Below are positions 54,661-62,485 of a DNA stretch of 64,000 nt, one piece after another. Each line of letters starts with the position of its first letter. Position 1 is the first letter of the stretch. The translations under genes were made by a program, and so were the position numbers. The notes beneath the pieces were generated by a model. It was not told where the DNA came from. It saw only the letters and a list, made by a program, of their open reading frames with translations, and did no database searches. This DNA comes from Nostoc sp. 106C (GTDB taxonomy: Bacteria; Cyanobacteriota; Cyanobacteriia; Cyanobacteriales; Nostocaceae): assembly GCF_002154725.1 (NCBI RefSeq), contig NZ_MTAW01000121.1, positions 54,165-118,164 on the forward strand, in the 5' to 3' direction.

Positions 54661-55244
54661 CCCACATTCCGCAGATATTAAGCGGATTTACATAGAGACT
54701 AAGCAATGCAAAGTAGCCCAGCAGGGCTGAGTAATCAGAGACTTACCAAAAAGATTCTTTTCAAGCTTTTAATTCCCCTTATCACCTCAAAATTAGCGAA
54801 CGGACAGTTACGTGCTGCACAAAGCGCAACTGTCACAAACACTTCAGTTAGTCCGGCCGCATATAATTTGTCCAATACTCGACCCAAACGGTCATCGTTT
54901 AGGTGTTCTGGACGTATTCCTTCTCCTAACAGATGCTCGCTCCGCTTTCCCAACAAAAAACTTTTCAAACAAATATAATGGCGCACTCACGAACCCTAAT
55001 CCGTTTAAAATCATTGCTTTTACAACTTGACCTGCACTGATAATTTCTTGAGTGTGAGTTCCCAATAGCCGATTAATTTGTTCTACTAGATTCATCTCAT
55101 CACAGATGCCTGCGACTATGCCGCAGTGGTCAATATCCTGTACCCTGATATCTAACGGTGATGCTGTCATGCTTCTAAAATGCAGCATTTAGGTCATTTT
55201 CAAAAATACAGCATTTACAAGCGCACCTGCGGAATGTGGGGTTA
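54658..55244 (-). mobile_element. Deletion derivative of an IS1634-like element, 587 bp, with both inverted repeats
   Basis: The left end TAACCCACATTCCGCAG (54658-54674) and the right end CTGCGGAATGTGGGGTTA (55227-55244) are inverted repeats differing by one base. Between them lies only the first part of a DUF4277/IS1634-type transposase. Full elements are about 1.7 kb or more, so the interior and C-terminal part were deleted while both ends were kept. Confidence 0.75.
54735..55188 (-). pseudogene. IS1634-family transposase N-terminus (DUF4277), frameshifted and truncated
   Basis: From ATG 55188 the frame reads SPLDIRVQDIDHCGIVAGI, AGQVVKAMILNGLGFVSAPL and LYLFEKFFVGKA. A shift near 54945 follows, and the protein continues in another frame as EHLLGEGIRPEHLNDDRLGR and LDKLYAAGLTEVFVTVAL. 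The DDE catalytic part is absent. The gene is inactive. Confidence 0.8.
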
Positions 55245-55660
55245 AATTATGAAAAACTTCTATAGTACTTGTTGTTACTCGGTTTCGAGTTTTTTCGGCT
55301 GTGATGTAACGACTTGTGGGCTTAGAGTTTTCCGTATTCTGCCGAATTTGGTGGTACAAGTTTTTTTGATTGGCCTTGACTGCGATAAGCCTAACGGCAT
55401 GGCTTCGCTTACCGCATAGTCATTGCCACCATCAATTATGAGTTTGCAAGTTTTTTTTGGCAATGCAAGGCATCCAAGCTAAAAACCATACCCTCGATAT
55501 CCAGTCTGGAAATTAAATTTTGTACTGTGTTAATTTCGCTACCTTAGCGTTTACTCTGCTTTCTTCTCCTTTATTTACTTCACTCTATGCTGATTTTTCT
55601 TTTATTCTGCGATTACTGAATCGGTGTTCTAGGGGGGCGAACCCCACACACGCCACTTGG
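55245..55660. other. Intergenic region with a small dispersed repeat
   Basis: I see no supported gene in 416 bp. A GC-rich unit around 55386-55420 (CGGCATGGCTTCGCTTACCG) belongs to the dispersed repeat class also present at 8395 and 57239. The open - strand frame across it is probably chance. Confidence 0.4.
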
Positions 55661-55966
55661 TTATAAATCAAAATCAAGAGTGAAAGTTTCGCCATCTGAA
55701 GTTTCTTGAATTTCTTGTGTAGATGGCGTTGGAGTAGACTGTTCTTCTAGGTTTTGCTTTGTAGCACTAGGAGTAACAACAGGTGTATATGTGACTGCTG
55801 GATATATCGGGAATGCACCTTTTTTAAACGCAAAATAGCAATCAATGATAAAGTAAAGCGTTTCTAGGTAACTTTTATCTAATTGTTGTGATTCTGCAAA
55901 TATGCGTTCGCGGTAGCTGTCTTTAATGCGAATTTTTTCTGGGGTTGAGTCTTGTTTGTCTGCCAT
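55661..55966 (-). CDS. Probable ParR-like partner of the actin-like protein
   Basis: The protein has 101 residues. Residues 8-45 (IRIKDSYRERIFAESQQLDK and SYLETLYFIIDCYF) could form a ribbon-helix-helix or similar DNA-binding unit. The second half is Pro/Thr/Gln-rich and acidic, ending FTLDFDL, a tail that could contact filament ends. It starts 22 bp after the stop of the ParM-like gene on the same strand, the usual place of the adaptor in type II partition operons. Sequence similarity to known ParR proteins is not obvious, so the assignment rests on context and layout. Confidence 0.5.
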   Translation of the reverse strand: MADKQDSTPEKIRIKDSYRERIFAESQQLDKSYLETLYFIIDCYFAFKKGAFPIYPAVTYTPVVTPSATKQNLEEQSTPTPSTQEIQETSDGETFTLDFDL

Positions 55967-55988
55967 TGTTATCTTCTATAAAGTATGC

Positions 55989-56930
55989 TTAGGGATTCTT
56001 TTTGACAATCGCTTTAGCCATTTCTAATAGCCCAAAGGCATTAGCTTCTACCGGATTATCCAGAATTCTGAACCCATTCTTCTCTAATAACTTTTTAAAT
56101 CCAGGTAAGAGACAACCGCCACCAATCGCCCAAATTTCATCTCCAGCGTGTTTGGCATCAAGTGTGAGATTCACAACTTTCTTCAAGTATTTTTCATACC
56201 AATCTTTCAAACAAGCACTGTAGACATCTTTGATATCAATGTCACGGCTATACCTGGTATGTCCCATTTCTAGACAAAATCGAATTTTTGATGGGTCACC
56301 GATTTTCCCTCCATTGAGATGTTTCATCTTTTGGGAGATATCATCTATGAGAACTTCTACACCTGTGGGATAAGGAGTGTGAACTTCACGCTTGCCTTGG
56401 CTGTAACGAGAATACAGAGTGGTACCATTGCCAAAGTCTAAAACGGTTAATTTTGGGGGAAGTTGTTGCCCAAACAATGCACCCATCCCCTCTGGGACGA
56501 CTTTGAGTACTTCTATCTTTACCTCTGAAACTTTGCCAGCCAGTATTGGTTGATATTCACCGTTGAGTACTTGTTTTAATTCGGATGCCAAACCAACATC
56601 ATGTAGGCTGACGACTAACTTTAAATGCCAAGCCTTACGGTGTGGCAGATGTGCCAATGCACCCAATAATGTAATCAGCGCATTATTGACTTTGTTTTCA
56701 TTATTATCAGTATTGCGTTCAAAATGATAACCTGTGCGGAAAGCAGATTCTCCTACGGTGTAAGCACTACCGTTAAACACTACTCTCCCGGGTACGTCTT
56801 CCATTTCAATCGAAGAAATGTAGCTGGGAACGCGAACGACTCCAAAGCCATCGACTAAAAGTTTGAGGCTGCCGTAACCGTTATCAAAGCCCGCAGGAAA
56901 AATTTTTTGTAAGGCATGAATGTTAGTCAT
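55989..56930 (-). CDS. parM: ParM/StbA-like actin-type plasmid segregation ATPase
   Basis: This actin-fold protein of about 313 residues starts preferably at ATG 56930 (a TTG lies 9 bases upstream). Phosphate 1 loop AGFDNGYGSLKLLVDG, phosphate 2 loop LTVLDFGNGTTLYSRY, and adenosine motif IWAIGGGCLLPGFKKLL are in the right order. It should polymerise to push plasmid copies apart. The small gene downstream is the likely adaptor. The upstream 130 bp hold repeated ACCCTAA words that may act as operator and centromere. It resembles cyanobacterial ParM-like proteins that are distant from E. coli ParM. Confidence 0.82.
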   Translation of the reverse strand: MTNIHALQKIFPAGFDNGYGSLKLLVDGFGVVRVPSYISSIEMEDVPGRVVFNGSAYTVGESAFRTGYHFERNTDNNENKVNNALITLLGALAHLPHRKAWHLKLVVSLHDVGLASELKQVLNGEYQPILAGKVSEVKIEVLKVVPEGMGALFGQQLPPKLTVLDFGNGTTLYSRYSQGKREVHTPYPTGVEVLIDDISQKMKHLNGGKIGDPSKIRFCLEMGHTRYSRDIDIKDVYSACLKDWYEKYLKKVVNLTLDAKHAGDEIWAIGGGCLLPGFKKLLEKNGFRILDNPVEANAFGLLEMAKAIVKKNP

Positions 56931-56959
56931 GGGTGTCAAATGGGGTACAAAGTATTAAT

Positions 56960-57070
56960 CAGTGAAAAATACCCTAATCATCACCTATATATACCCTAAA
57001 TAGGGGTTAAATTGAGCAAGAAAATTCCTAAGTATTTATGGGGTATATATAGCCCCTACTTATGCCCTAA
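56960..57070. promoter_or_regulatory. Repeat-rich region upstream of parM, candidate operator or centromere
   Basis: The word ACCCTAA or a close variant recurs: TACCCTAATC, TATATACCCTAAATAGGGG, an inverted GGGGTATATATAGCCCC, and TGCCCTAAA. TATATA-CCC/GGG units in both orientations within 110 bp directly before a type II partition operon are what a ParR-binding site would look like. Confidence 0.5.
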
Positions 57071-57238
57071 AAAATTTATAATATTTGATGGCTAGTTCAA
57101 TGAGGTGACACGGCGACAGTGACTACCCTAAAAACTTTACCAAAATATTCAACCCATGGACGCAGTTCCGTCCATGCTGCATCACTAATCGATTTGGCAA
57201 GGTGTCTATTCCTCACCATATTCCGCACCTTCAAATCT

Positions 57239-57268
57239 AGCCTTCGGCAAGCCGCTTCGCGTCTACAT
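57239..57268. repeat. Small dispersed repeat inserted in the tnpB pseudogene
   Basis: The unit contains CCTTCGGCAAGCCGCTTCGC and interrupts the codons between TY and LKV of tnpB. The bases on either side rejoin into the expected reading frame if about 26 bp are removed, so the repeat was added after the gene. Confidence 0.6.
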
Positions 57269-57386
57269 AGGTTACCAAGTCTGCCGACTTGACTACGCAC
57301 CTCGCCAACTTCATGGCCGTTGCTCTTTACGTTGCCTACTGACTTTGAGATGCTTCCTGCTCAAACGATTTCTCGCCTTGATTCTG

Positions 57387-58143
57387 GGCGTTGCATAATA
57401 AAGGGATGAATTAGGGTTTACTACTGTGCATTGTCCATACTGTAAATCTACGGAGATAAGAAAAAATGGCAAACGAAGAGGTAAACGCTCATCACATTTG
57501 CGTAAGCTGTGGTCGTCAATTTATAGATGTATACAGTCCCCCAAAAGGATACTCAGATTAAATAAAACAAGAATGCTTAAAAGCATATGTTAATGGTGAG
57601 GGATTCCGATCTATTGAGCGCTCCAAAGGTGTTCATCATACAACTGTAATTTATTGGCTAAAACAAATTGGTGAAAAATTGCCAGACGCACCACCAATTA
57701 ACGAAATACCAGAAGTAGGAGAACTGGACGAATTAGAAACTTTCGTAGGATCAAAAAAAACAAAATTTGGTTATGGACAGCAGTAAACCACTTCCGTCAA
57801 GGAATTTTAGCTTGGGTTTTAGGAGACCACAGTGCTGAAACATTTAAACCTTTGTGGGACATTGTTTGCTGCTGGCTTTGCGCTTTTTTATGTTACCGAT
57901 GGATGGAAAGTTTACCCCAGTTTTATTGAGCCAGAAGACCATATTGTGAGCAAAACCTATATGACAAGAGTAGAAGGCGAGAATACCCGTTTACGTCATT
58001 ATCTCGCACGACTACATCGCAAAACATTATGTTATTCCAAGTCAGTAGATATGCTGAAATACTCAATTCGCCTGTTACTTCACTATTTAAAGTATAGGCA
58101 AATACCCGTGCTTAACTGATTCATCCCGCATTTATGCAACGCC
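57387..58143 (+). mobile_element. IS1-like element, 757 bp, decayed
   Basis: Imperfect 28-bp terminal inverted repeats are present: the left starts GGCGTTGCATAA and ends GATGAATTAG (57387-57414); the right is its near complement (58116-58143). Length and transposase type fit the IS1 family. It lies inside a tnpB pseudogene. The target duplication is not clear. Confidence 0.8.
57426..58119 (+). pseudogene. IS1-family transposase, multiply frameshifted
   Basis: From GTG 57426 one reads CPYCKSTEIRKNGKRRGK (the InsA zinc finger). A shift to HICVSCGRQFIDVYSPPKGY follows, then an in-frame TAA and IKQECLKAYVNGEGFRSIER with the helix-turn-helix GVHHTTVIYWLKQIG. VGELDELETFVGSKK is next (first catalytic Asp region), another shift to WTAVNHFRQGILAWVLGDHS, and a final frame VTDGWKVYPSF to LLLHYLKYR. 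At least one stop and two or three shifts make it inactive. Confidence 0.8.
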
Positions 58144-58330
58144 TTCTTAGAACTCTTTTGAGTCTTAGAAAGTCTGCGTTGCAATCGCTTGAGCGACTTC
58201 TCGCTTTTACACAGGTGTCGGGGATCTTCAACCGTATTGCCATCGCTATCGGTCAAGAAGTGATTAAGTCCAATATCAATGCCGATAGTTTTATCCGTTG
58301 GCTCTCGCTTTTCAATTCGCTCTCCTAACG

Positions 58331-59119
58331 ATAATCCAAATAAACCCGCCCCTACGCCCCTCTCAAGAGTAGGTATTTTGTATTTGACAATTTTTTGGCG
58401 ATATCAGTCGATGCTTAAATCCTGAAACGACCAACCCACATTAAACAATTGATAATTTTCTCAAATATTTTAGAGATTCTGAAAAACCTACCCTTGAAAG
58501 CTACGCCCCCTTCCCTAAGTTCGCTTACGCTCAGTATTGGTCAAGGGCGTTACCCTTCGGGAAGGCTTGCGCCTATGCTTTTGACCCGCAATTCATGAGG
58601 CAGCCCGTTGCGGGGTTCTCCCCGTTGTAGCGACTGCCGCCTCGCCGCTTCTCTACTCTTCGGGAACACTTTGTAAACGAGTAAGCGGGAGCCTTCTTAC
58701 GATGCTAAGTAAAACGAGGTATATCAGCATTCGTAGCTCGACAATTTGGCACTATGCCAAAACTTTACTTGTAGCGTAAAATAAACTATTTGTTAATTCA
58801 ATCTCCTCACTTTACTTATTACTGAGTGTACAAGTTTATCGTTCAGTAGACTTTATTGTTTTTGTAGAGTATGACATTATACGCAAACAATAAACTTATT
58901 TACCAGAAACGCCCCTAAGTGCGATAGTTAGGTAAAAAGGTGAGTTCTCCTTACCCAATCAAGTCCTTAATTTAAAGCCAACTTACTACCGAAGCGCTCT
59001 GTTGTCCAAACAATAAAGTCTTTAACTGGTCTATAAACAAGTATGCTATCCGCAGCAATGACAGTAAATGATTTTTCCCTTTGCAACCAAATAGTCCCAT
59101 ATCCAAAGTACCAATTACT
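58331..59119. other. 790-bp non-coding region upstream of parAB with hairpins and TTTATTGT words
   Basis: No gene is supported. Contents: dispersed GC-rich repeats at about 58515-58580; a large imperfect hairpin at 58597-58643 (arms GAGGCAG and CTGCCGCCTC, inner CGGGG and CCCCG); a perfect palindrome TTTGGCA-CTA-TGCCAAA at 58745-58761; and three copies of CTTTATTGTTT in either orientation (58851-58861, 58885-58894, 59008-59018) that match the tandem repeats at the parA start. The AT-rich second half is a candidate for the partition site or the replication origin. Confidence 0.55.
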
Positions 59120-59179
59120 AAAGGAATTTATTGTCTATTAAAGAACTTTATTGTTTACTTAAGGAGTTTATTGTGAGTG
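59120..59179. promoter_or_regulatory. Three 20-bp tandem repeats across the parA start (candidate ParA/ParB operator or parS)
   Basis: Units 59120-59139, 59140-59159 and 59160-59179 share the pattern AAAGGAnTTTATTGTnTATT with an exact 20-bp period, about two helical turns. The third unit contains the AAGGAG Shine-Dalgarno and the GTG start of parA, so a protein bound here would block both transcription and translation. Confidence 0.75.
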
Positions 59180-59952
59180 TACAGAAATCAACCAAAATAA
59201 TCGCTAGTTTTAACCAATCAGGTGGCGCAGCCAAAACAACTATTACACACAATATTGGTTATCACCTTGCCCAAAAACACCGCGTACTGCTTGTAGATAT
59301 GGACCCACAGGCATCGCTAACAGCTTTTATGGGATTAGGAGCAACTAAATTAGAAACCCAGCAAACTATCTACAGTGCGATCGCAGAAGAAACGCCCTTA
59401 TATATATGGGAAGAACCTATTCACGGAATGCATCTGGTACCAACTAATATCCAACTAGCGGGTGCAGAGCAAAAAATTCTTCACGACCTCACAATTGACA
59501 ACCGCCAACGGCTCAAAACAGCACTTTCAGAGGTAGTTGATGAGTATGATTACATTTTGATTGACTGCCCACCTTCTCTAGGAATACTAAGCATTATGAG
59601 CTTAGTAGCAGCTTCGCATATTATCATTCCAGTCGAAACTCAATACAAATGCTATCTTGGCACTAACCAACTACTAGAAACAGTCGCCCGTATCAAAAAA
59701 GGAGGACACAAAAAACTACAAATTGCTTGTTTGATTCCAACTAAGTACGATCATCGCAACCTCCAAGATATAGGAATACTTGAAGAAATTAAAAAGCAAG
59801 TAGGAGAGCGTATACATGTCACATCTCCTATACCTAAATCAACAGCTTTTCCTGATGCTGCCCAGTCTCATCTACCACTTGCACTCTACAAAAAAAACCA
59901 CCCCGCAGTTAACATACTCGAAGAAATTACAAAATACATCATTCAATTATGA
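59173..59952 (+). CDS. parA: ParA-type partition ATPase
   Basis: GTG 59173 is preferred: AAGGAG lies 6 bases before it, whereas the longer frame from TTG 59131 merely translates the tandem repeats. The 259-residue protein has a P-loop SGGAAKTTITHNIGYHLA, VLLVDMDPQASLTAFMG, and YDYILIDCPPSLGILSIMSL. The first P-loop residue, normally the signature Lys of deviant Walker A ATPases (KGGxxKT), is Ser, and the Gly before the catalytic Lys is Ala. This is unusual, although similar NQ-x-GG forms may be common in Nostoc plasmids. parB overlaps its end by ATGA. Role: positioning plasmid copies on the nucleoid. Confidence 0.9.
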   Translation: MSVQKSTKIIASFNQSGGAAKTTITHNIGYHLAQKHRVLLVDMDPQASLTAFMGLGATKLETQQTIYSAIAEETPLYIWEEPIHGMHLVPTNIQLAGAEQKILHDLTIDNRQRLKTALSEVVDEYDYILIDCPPSLGILSIMSLVAASHIIIPVETQYKCYLGTNQLLETVARIKKGGHKKLQIACLIPTKYDHRNLQDIGILEEIKKQVGERIHVTSPIPKSTAFPDAAQSHLPLALYKKNHPAVNILEEITKYIIQL

Positions 59953-60953
59953 GCCAAAGACGCGAACTAGAAAAACTAACTGGACTGGATAATTTATTTG
60001 GAGATGAGGAAGAGAAATTTTTATCCAATTCCACTTTACCCTTATCCCAAATTATCCTTCCACCAAGTCAGCCCCGTCGCTATTTTGACCCCATAAAACT
60101 CAAATCACTTGCTGACAGCATCAAGGAAGTAGGGTTACTAGAACCCATCGTCGTTAGAAAGATTAAGGAAGACCAGTACGAACTGGTAGTTGGTGAACGC
60201 CGTCTCAAAGCTTGTAAAATCGCAAAACGTGAGGAAATTTCTGTAGTCATTATTGAGTGCGACGAGAAGAAAGCTCGTAAACTTCGCCTAGTTGAAAATC
60301 TCCAAAGAGAGGACCTCAACACTTATGAAGAAACTATCGGAATTCTCGAACTACTTGCTGAAGAACTCGATGTTGACCAAGAGACAGTAGTCAAACTACT
60401 CTATGACATGAATAATGAAATTAAAGGTAATTCTAACCATAACGTTATGGTTAGCGATGAGGGGCAAACCATACAAGATATATTCTTGAAGTTAGGAAAA
60501 ATTACTTGGCAGTCGTTTGTAGCAAATCGTCTCCCTTTACTCAAACTGCATTTAGATATCCAAGCCGCGTTACAAAAAGGCGAGATTGAATATACCAAAG
60601 CTAAGGAAATCAACCGGATAAAAAATGATGGTGGAAGGCAGAAAGTTTTAAACAAGGCGATCGCAGAAGATTTATCACTATCTGAAATTAAGATTCTAGT
60701 GGGAAATATTCTTCAGCAACAGTCAGAAAGTAAGCCATCATCTCATAATCAAGAGCAAAAAGAGAAAGCTGACAGAATATACAAAGCACTTAGAAAGAGT
60801 AAAATTTGGGAAGACGAGAAAAAGCTAAAAAAAATTAATAAGCTTTTTGCTCAAATCCAAGCACTTTTAGAAGAAGATGCAATGAATAAAGATTCCTTCC
60901 CTGAAAGTAGTCTAGTGGGAAGCAGCACTTCAGAAAAGAAACTTGAGGAGTAA
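59949..60953 (+). CDS. parB: ParB-type partition protein
   Basis: The protein has 334 residues. The ParB/Srx CTPase domain is at about 30-130: LPLSQIILPPSQPRRYFDP, GLLEPIVVRKI, VVGERRLKACKIAKRE (the GERR box) and LRLVENLQREDLNTYEE. A helix-turn-helix region follows in the middle, and the C-terminal third is Lys/Glu-rich and probably dimerises. Its start overlaps the parA stop in an ATGA, so they are co-translated. parS is not proven; the TTTATTGT repeats upstream of parA are the best candidate in view. Confidence 0.92.
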   Translation: MSQRRELEKLTGLDNLFGDEEEKFLSNSTLPLSQIILPPSQPRRYFDPIKLKSLADSIKEVGLLEPIVVRKIKEDQYELVVGERRLKACKIAKREEISVVIIECDEKKARKLRLVENLQREDLNTYEETIGILELLAEELDVDQETVVKLLYDMNNEIKGNSNHNVMVSDEGQTIQDIFLKLGKITWQSFVANRLPLLKLHLDIQAALQKGEIEYTKAKEINRIKNDGGRQKVLNKAIAEDLSLSEIKILVGNILQQQSESKPSSHNQEQKEKADRIYKALRKSKIWEDEKKLKKINKLFAQIQALLEEDAMNKDSFPESSLVGSSTSEKKLEE

Positions 60954-61000
60954 CAGTCAACTTACAGATTAACTGTGCATCAGAAAATATGTAACCAGTG

Positions 61001-61037
61001 CCGTAGAGGTCAATATTATCAGGCTACGGTTATTTTT
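61001..61037 (+). terminator. Terminator after parAB
   Basis: Arms CCGTAG (61001-61006) and CTACGG (61024-61029), extended by inner pairing, are followed by TTATTTTTT. Confidence 0.7.
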
Positions 61038-61092
61038 TGCAGTAGTTGAACAAGACATAAAAGCAACATTACTATTTCGTTTTAATCAACGG

Positions 61093-61104
61093 AGGCTTAC
61101 GCCT
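61093..61104 (+). promoter_or_regulatory. 5'-leader stem-loop before the gene at 61141
   Basis: AGGC-TTAC-GCCT, 37 bp before the ATG, flanked by A-rich sequence. It is one of three similar small hairpins preceding the three short genes in this stretch. Confidence 0.45.
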
Positions 61105-61140
61105 GGAAAAACAGATTCACTTAACACGTACGCTTGGACT

Positions 61141-61413
61141 ATGCAATTCCACTTTCAAGTTTTTGGTATTTGGATATCGAACGCCTTCGGAAACTGTTTC
61201 AAACCCGCCTTCCAGTTTAGAGATAGAGAATTAATCATTCGTACAAATAATTGGTTAGAAACCAAAATTTATCATCGAACTGATGGTAGTTGGGATTGGA
61301 ACAGCGAACACATTGCTCGTCATCTTGGAAAACACTTTAAAGGAAATGAAGAACAAGGCTACCCTGATAGTTGGGAATACCAAGGTTGGTTAGGCTGCCA
61401 CTATTACATCTAA
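61141..61413 (+). CDS. Hypothetical small aromatic-rich protein
   Basis: The protein has 90 residues and many Trp, Tyr, His and Phe (DGSWDWNSEHIARHLGKHF, PDSWEYQGWLGCHYYI). I see no signal peptide or known motif. It has its own terminator at 61435 and a small leader hairpin, so it is a stand-alone unit, like its two right-hand neighbours. Function unknown. Confidence 0.55.
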   Translation: MQFHFQVFGIWISNAFGNCFKPAFQFRDRELIIRTNNWLETKIYHRTDGSWDWNSEHIARHLGKHFKGNEEQGYPDSWEYQGWLGCHYYI

Positions 61414-61434
61414 ATCTATATTTACAATCTATAA

Positions 61435-61475
61435 AAACCGTAAGCATATTGAATACGCTTGCGGTTTCACTGTTT
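61435..61475 (+). terminator. Terminator after the gene at 61141
   Basis: Arms AAACCGTAAGC (61435-61445) and GCTTGCGGTTT (61457-61467) are followed by CACTGTTTT. Confidence 0.7.
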
Positions 61476-61481
61476 TAACGC

Positions 61482-61493
61482 GGACTTACGTCC
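61482..61493 (+). promoter_or_regulatory. 5'-leader stem-loop before the gene at 61566
   Basis: GGAC-TTAC-GTCC with the same TTAC loop as the hairpin at 61093, followed by AAATAATAAC, 72 bp before the ATG. Confidence 0.45.
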
Positions 61494-61565
61494 AAATAAT
61501 AACGAGAGAAAGCACCAAAGCTGACGCTAATTCTCTAAATCTCTCTTCTCGTAAAGGAAATAACT

Positions 61566-61922
61566 ATGGCTACTAAAACTAAGAAACTTAGTTTGATCGA
61601 TGATAGCGCAATGGGCGTTTACCAAATTGCTTCTTATAATGATCGCAAGCTCAAAGCAGTCTATTATGGATTGCAAGAAACCTGGGGTAAAACTCTTCAA
61701 GCACAGTTTCAAACTAACTGGAACAAAGCTCGATGGAATGACTTCAAAACTAAGTTTGCAACTACATTCGGCACAATTGAGAATCCAAAGTACACTGTTG
61801 AACAAATGATTGAATATTCTATTAAGCACTTCAATAAAGGTTTGGAAGAACTTCTCGAAGTCAACAAGCGTACTTGGCAACAACGGGAACGCTGGAAACA
61901 ACAAGAGACTACCAACTTTTAA
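61566..61922 (+). CDS. Small orphan protein, paralog of the next gene
   Basis: The protein has 118 residues, a good AAAGGA Shine-Dalgarno 7 bases before the ATG, and a terminator after it. It shares a pattern with the protein at 62036: a basic start, IDDSAMGVYQIASYNDRKLKAVYYGLQETWG, WNDFKTKFATTFGTIENPKYTVEQMI, then NKGLEELLEVNKRTWQQRERW. It looks all-helical and soluble. No known family. Its strong ribosome site and private terminator suggest good expression. Confidence 0.65.
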   Translation: MATKTKKLSLIDDSAMGVYQIASYNDRKLKAVYYGLQETWGKTLQAQFQTNWNKARWNDFKTKFATTFGTIENPKYTVEQMIEYSIKHFNKGLEELLEVNKRTWQQRERWKQQETTNF

Positions 61923-61946
61923 TTAATAAAATCCTCAATTTATAAA

Positions 61947-61981
61947 AGAAATCTCACATCAGTAGTGAGACTTCTTTTTAT
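61947..61981 (+). terminator. Terminator after the gene at 61566
   Basis: Arms AGAAATCTCAC (61947-61957) and GTGAGACTTCT (61965-61975), with one mismatch, are followed by TTTTTATTT. Confidence 0.8.
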
Positions 61982-61987
61982 TTACAC

Positions 61988-62000
61988 GGGCTAAACGCCC
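61988..62000 (+). promoter_or_regulatory. 5'-leader stem-loop before the gene at 62036
   Basis: GGGC-TAAAC-GCCC followed by AAAAAAAG, 36 bp before the ATG; the third member of the small hairpin set. Confidence 0.45.
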
Positions 62001-62035
62001 AAAAAAAGATGAAAATACCTAACTGAAAAGCAACT

Positions 62036-62413
62036 ATGGCTGCTAATAAATCTACTAAAGCTCAAGCTGCTAAAGTCGATGATTCAACAATGGAGCAATT
62101 TAAAGTTGAATCATTCGACGTACGTAAATATAATACAATTTTCTATTCAATTCGTGACCTTTACGCTCGGGAATCACAACGGCAACTGGGATCTGAAAAT
62201 TTCGATTGGAAAGCTTTTAAAATTCAGTTTGAAATATGTTTTGGTCGTCCTGAAGATTGTCGTTACACCACAGAACAATTGTTAATTTTTGCAAAACACA
62301 AATTCAACATGAGTTTGGAAGACTTGTTAGCTTATAACCGTAAATCATGGGAACTCCGCAAAAAACGGGAACAACAATATGCAGAAATGGAGCAAATTAA
62401 CTCTGTAATTTAA
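62036..62413 (+). CDS. Small orphan protein, paralog of the preceding gene
   Basis: The protein has 125 residues. It aligns with the protein at 61566: VDDSTMEQFKVESFDVRKYN, FYSIRDLYARESQRQLG, FDWKAFKIQFEICFGRPEDC, YTTEQLLIFAKHKFNMSLEDLLAYNRKSWELRKKREQQ. Identity is modest but the spacing is kept, so this is an old tandem duplication. Probably helical. It is followed by a strong terminator and faces the actin-like gene head to head at their 3' ends. Confidence 0.65.
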   Translation: MAANKSTKAQAAKVDDSTMEQFKVESFDVRKYNTIFYSIRDLYARESQRQLGSENFDWKAFKIQFEICFGRPEDCRYTTEQLLIFAKHKFNMSLEDLLAYNRKSWELRKKREQQYAEMEQINSVI

Positions 62414-62485
62414 CGCTTTCCAGAAAATACCAATCCTCATATTAATTGCTCCCAAGTACTAAAGCAACAATCATACTAAAATCTC

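Larger units (their letters stand above)
57097..58330 (-). pseudogene. tnpB: tnpB pseudogene split by an IS1-like element and by a small repeat
   Basis: The - strand fragment 58330-58144 reads TIGIDIGLNHFLTDSDGNTV and on to RLSKTQKSSK, the first RuvC segment of a TnpB. After the IS1-like insertion it resumes at 57386-57097 as RIKARNRLSRKHLKVSRQRK, VVKSADLVTY, then in another frame LKVRNMVRNRHLAKSISDAA up to VVTVAVSPH. Between TY and LKV an extra 26 bp or so of dispersed repeat shifts the frame. The N-terminal third, zinc ribbon and last RuvC Asp are absent. Confidence 0.75.

Noticed and set aside
54706..55030. + strand open frames at 54.7-55.0 kb
   Set aside because: They overlap the transposase remnant on the - strand, which has recognisable family sequence.
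55275..55463. 62-residue - strand open frame
   Set aside because: It runs through a dispersed GC-rich repeat and shows no recognisable features or ribosome site.
59131..59172. A longer ParA starting at TTG 59131
   Set aside because: The extra 14 residues only translate the 20-bp tandem repeats, and the Shine-Dalgarno fits GTG 59173.
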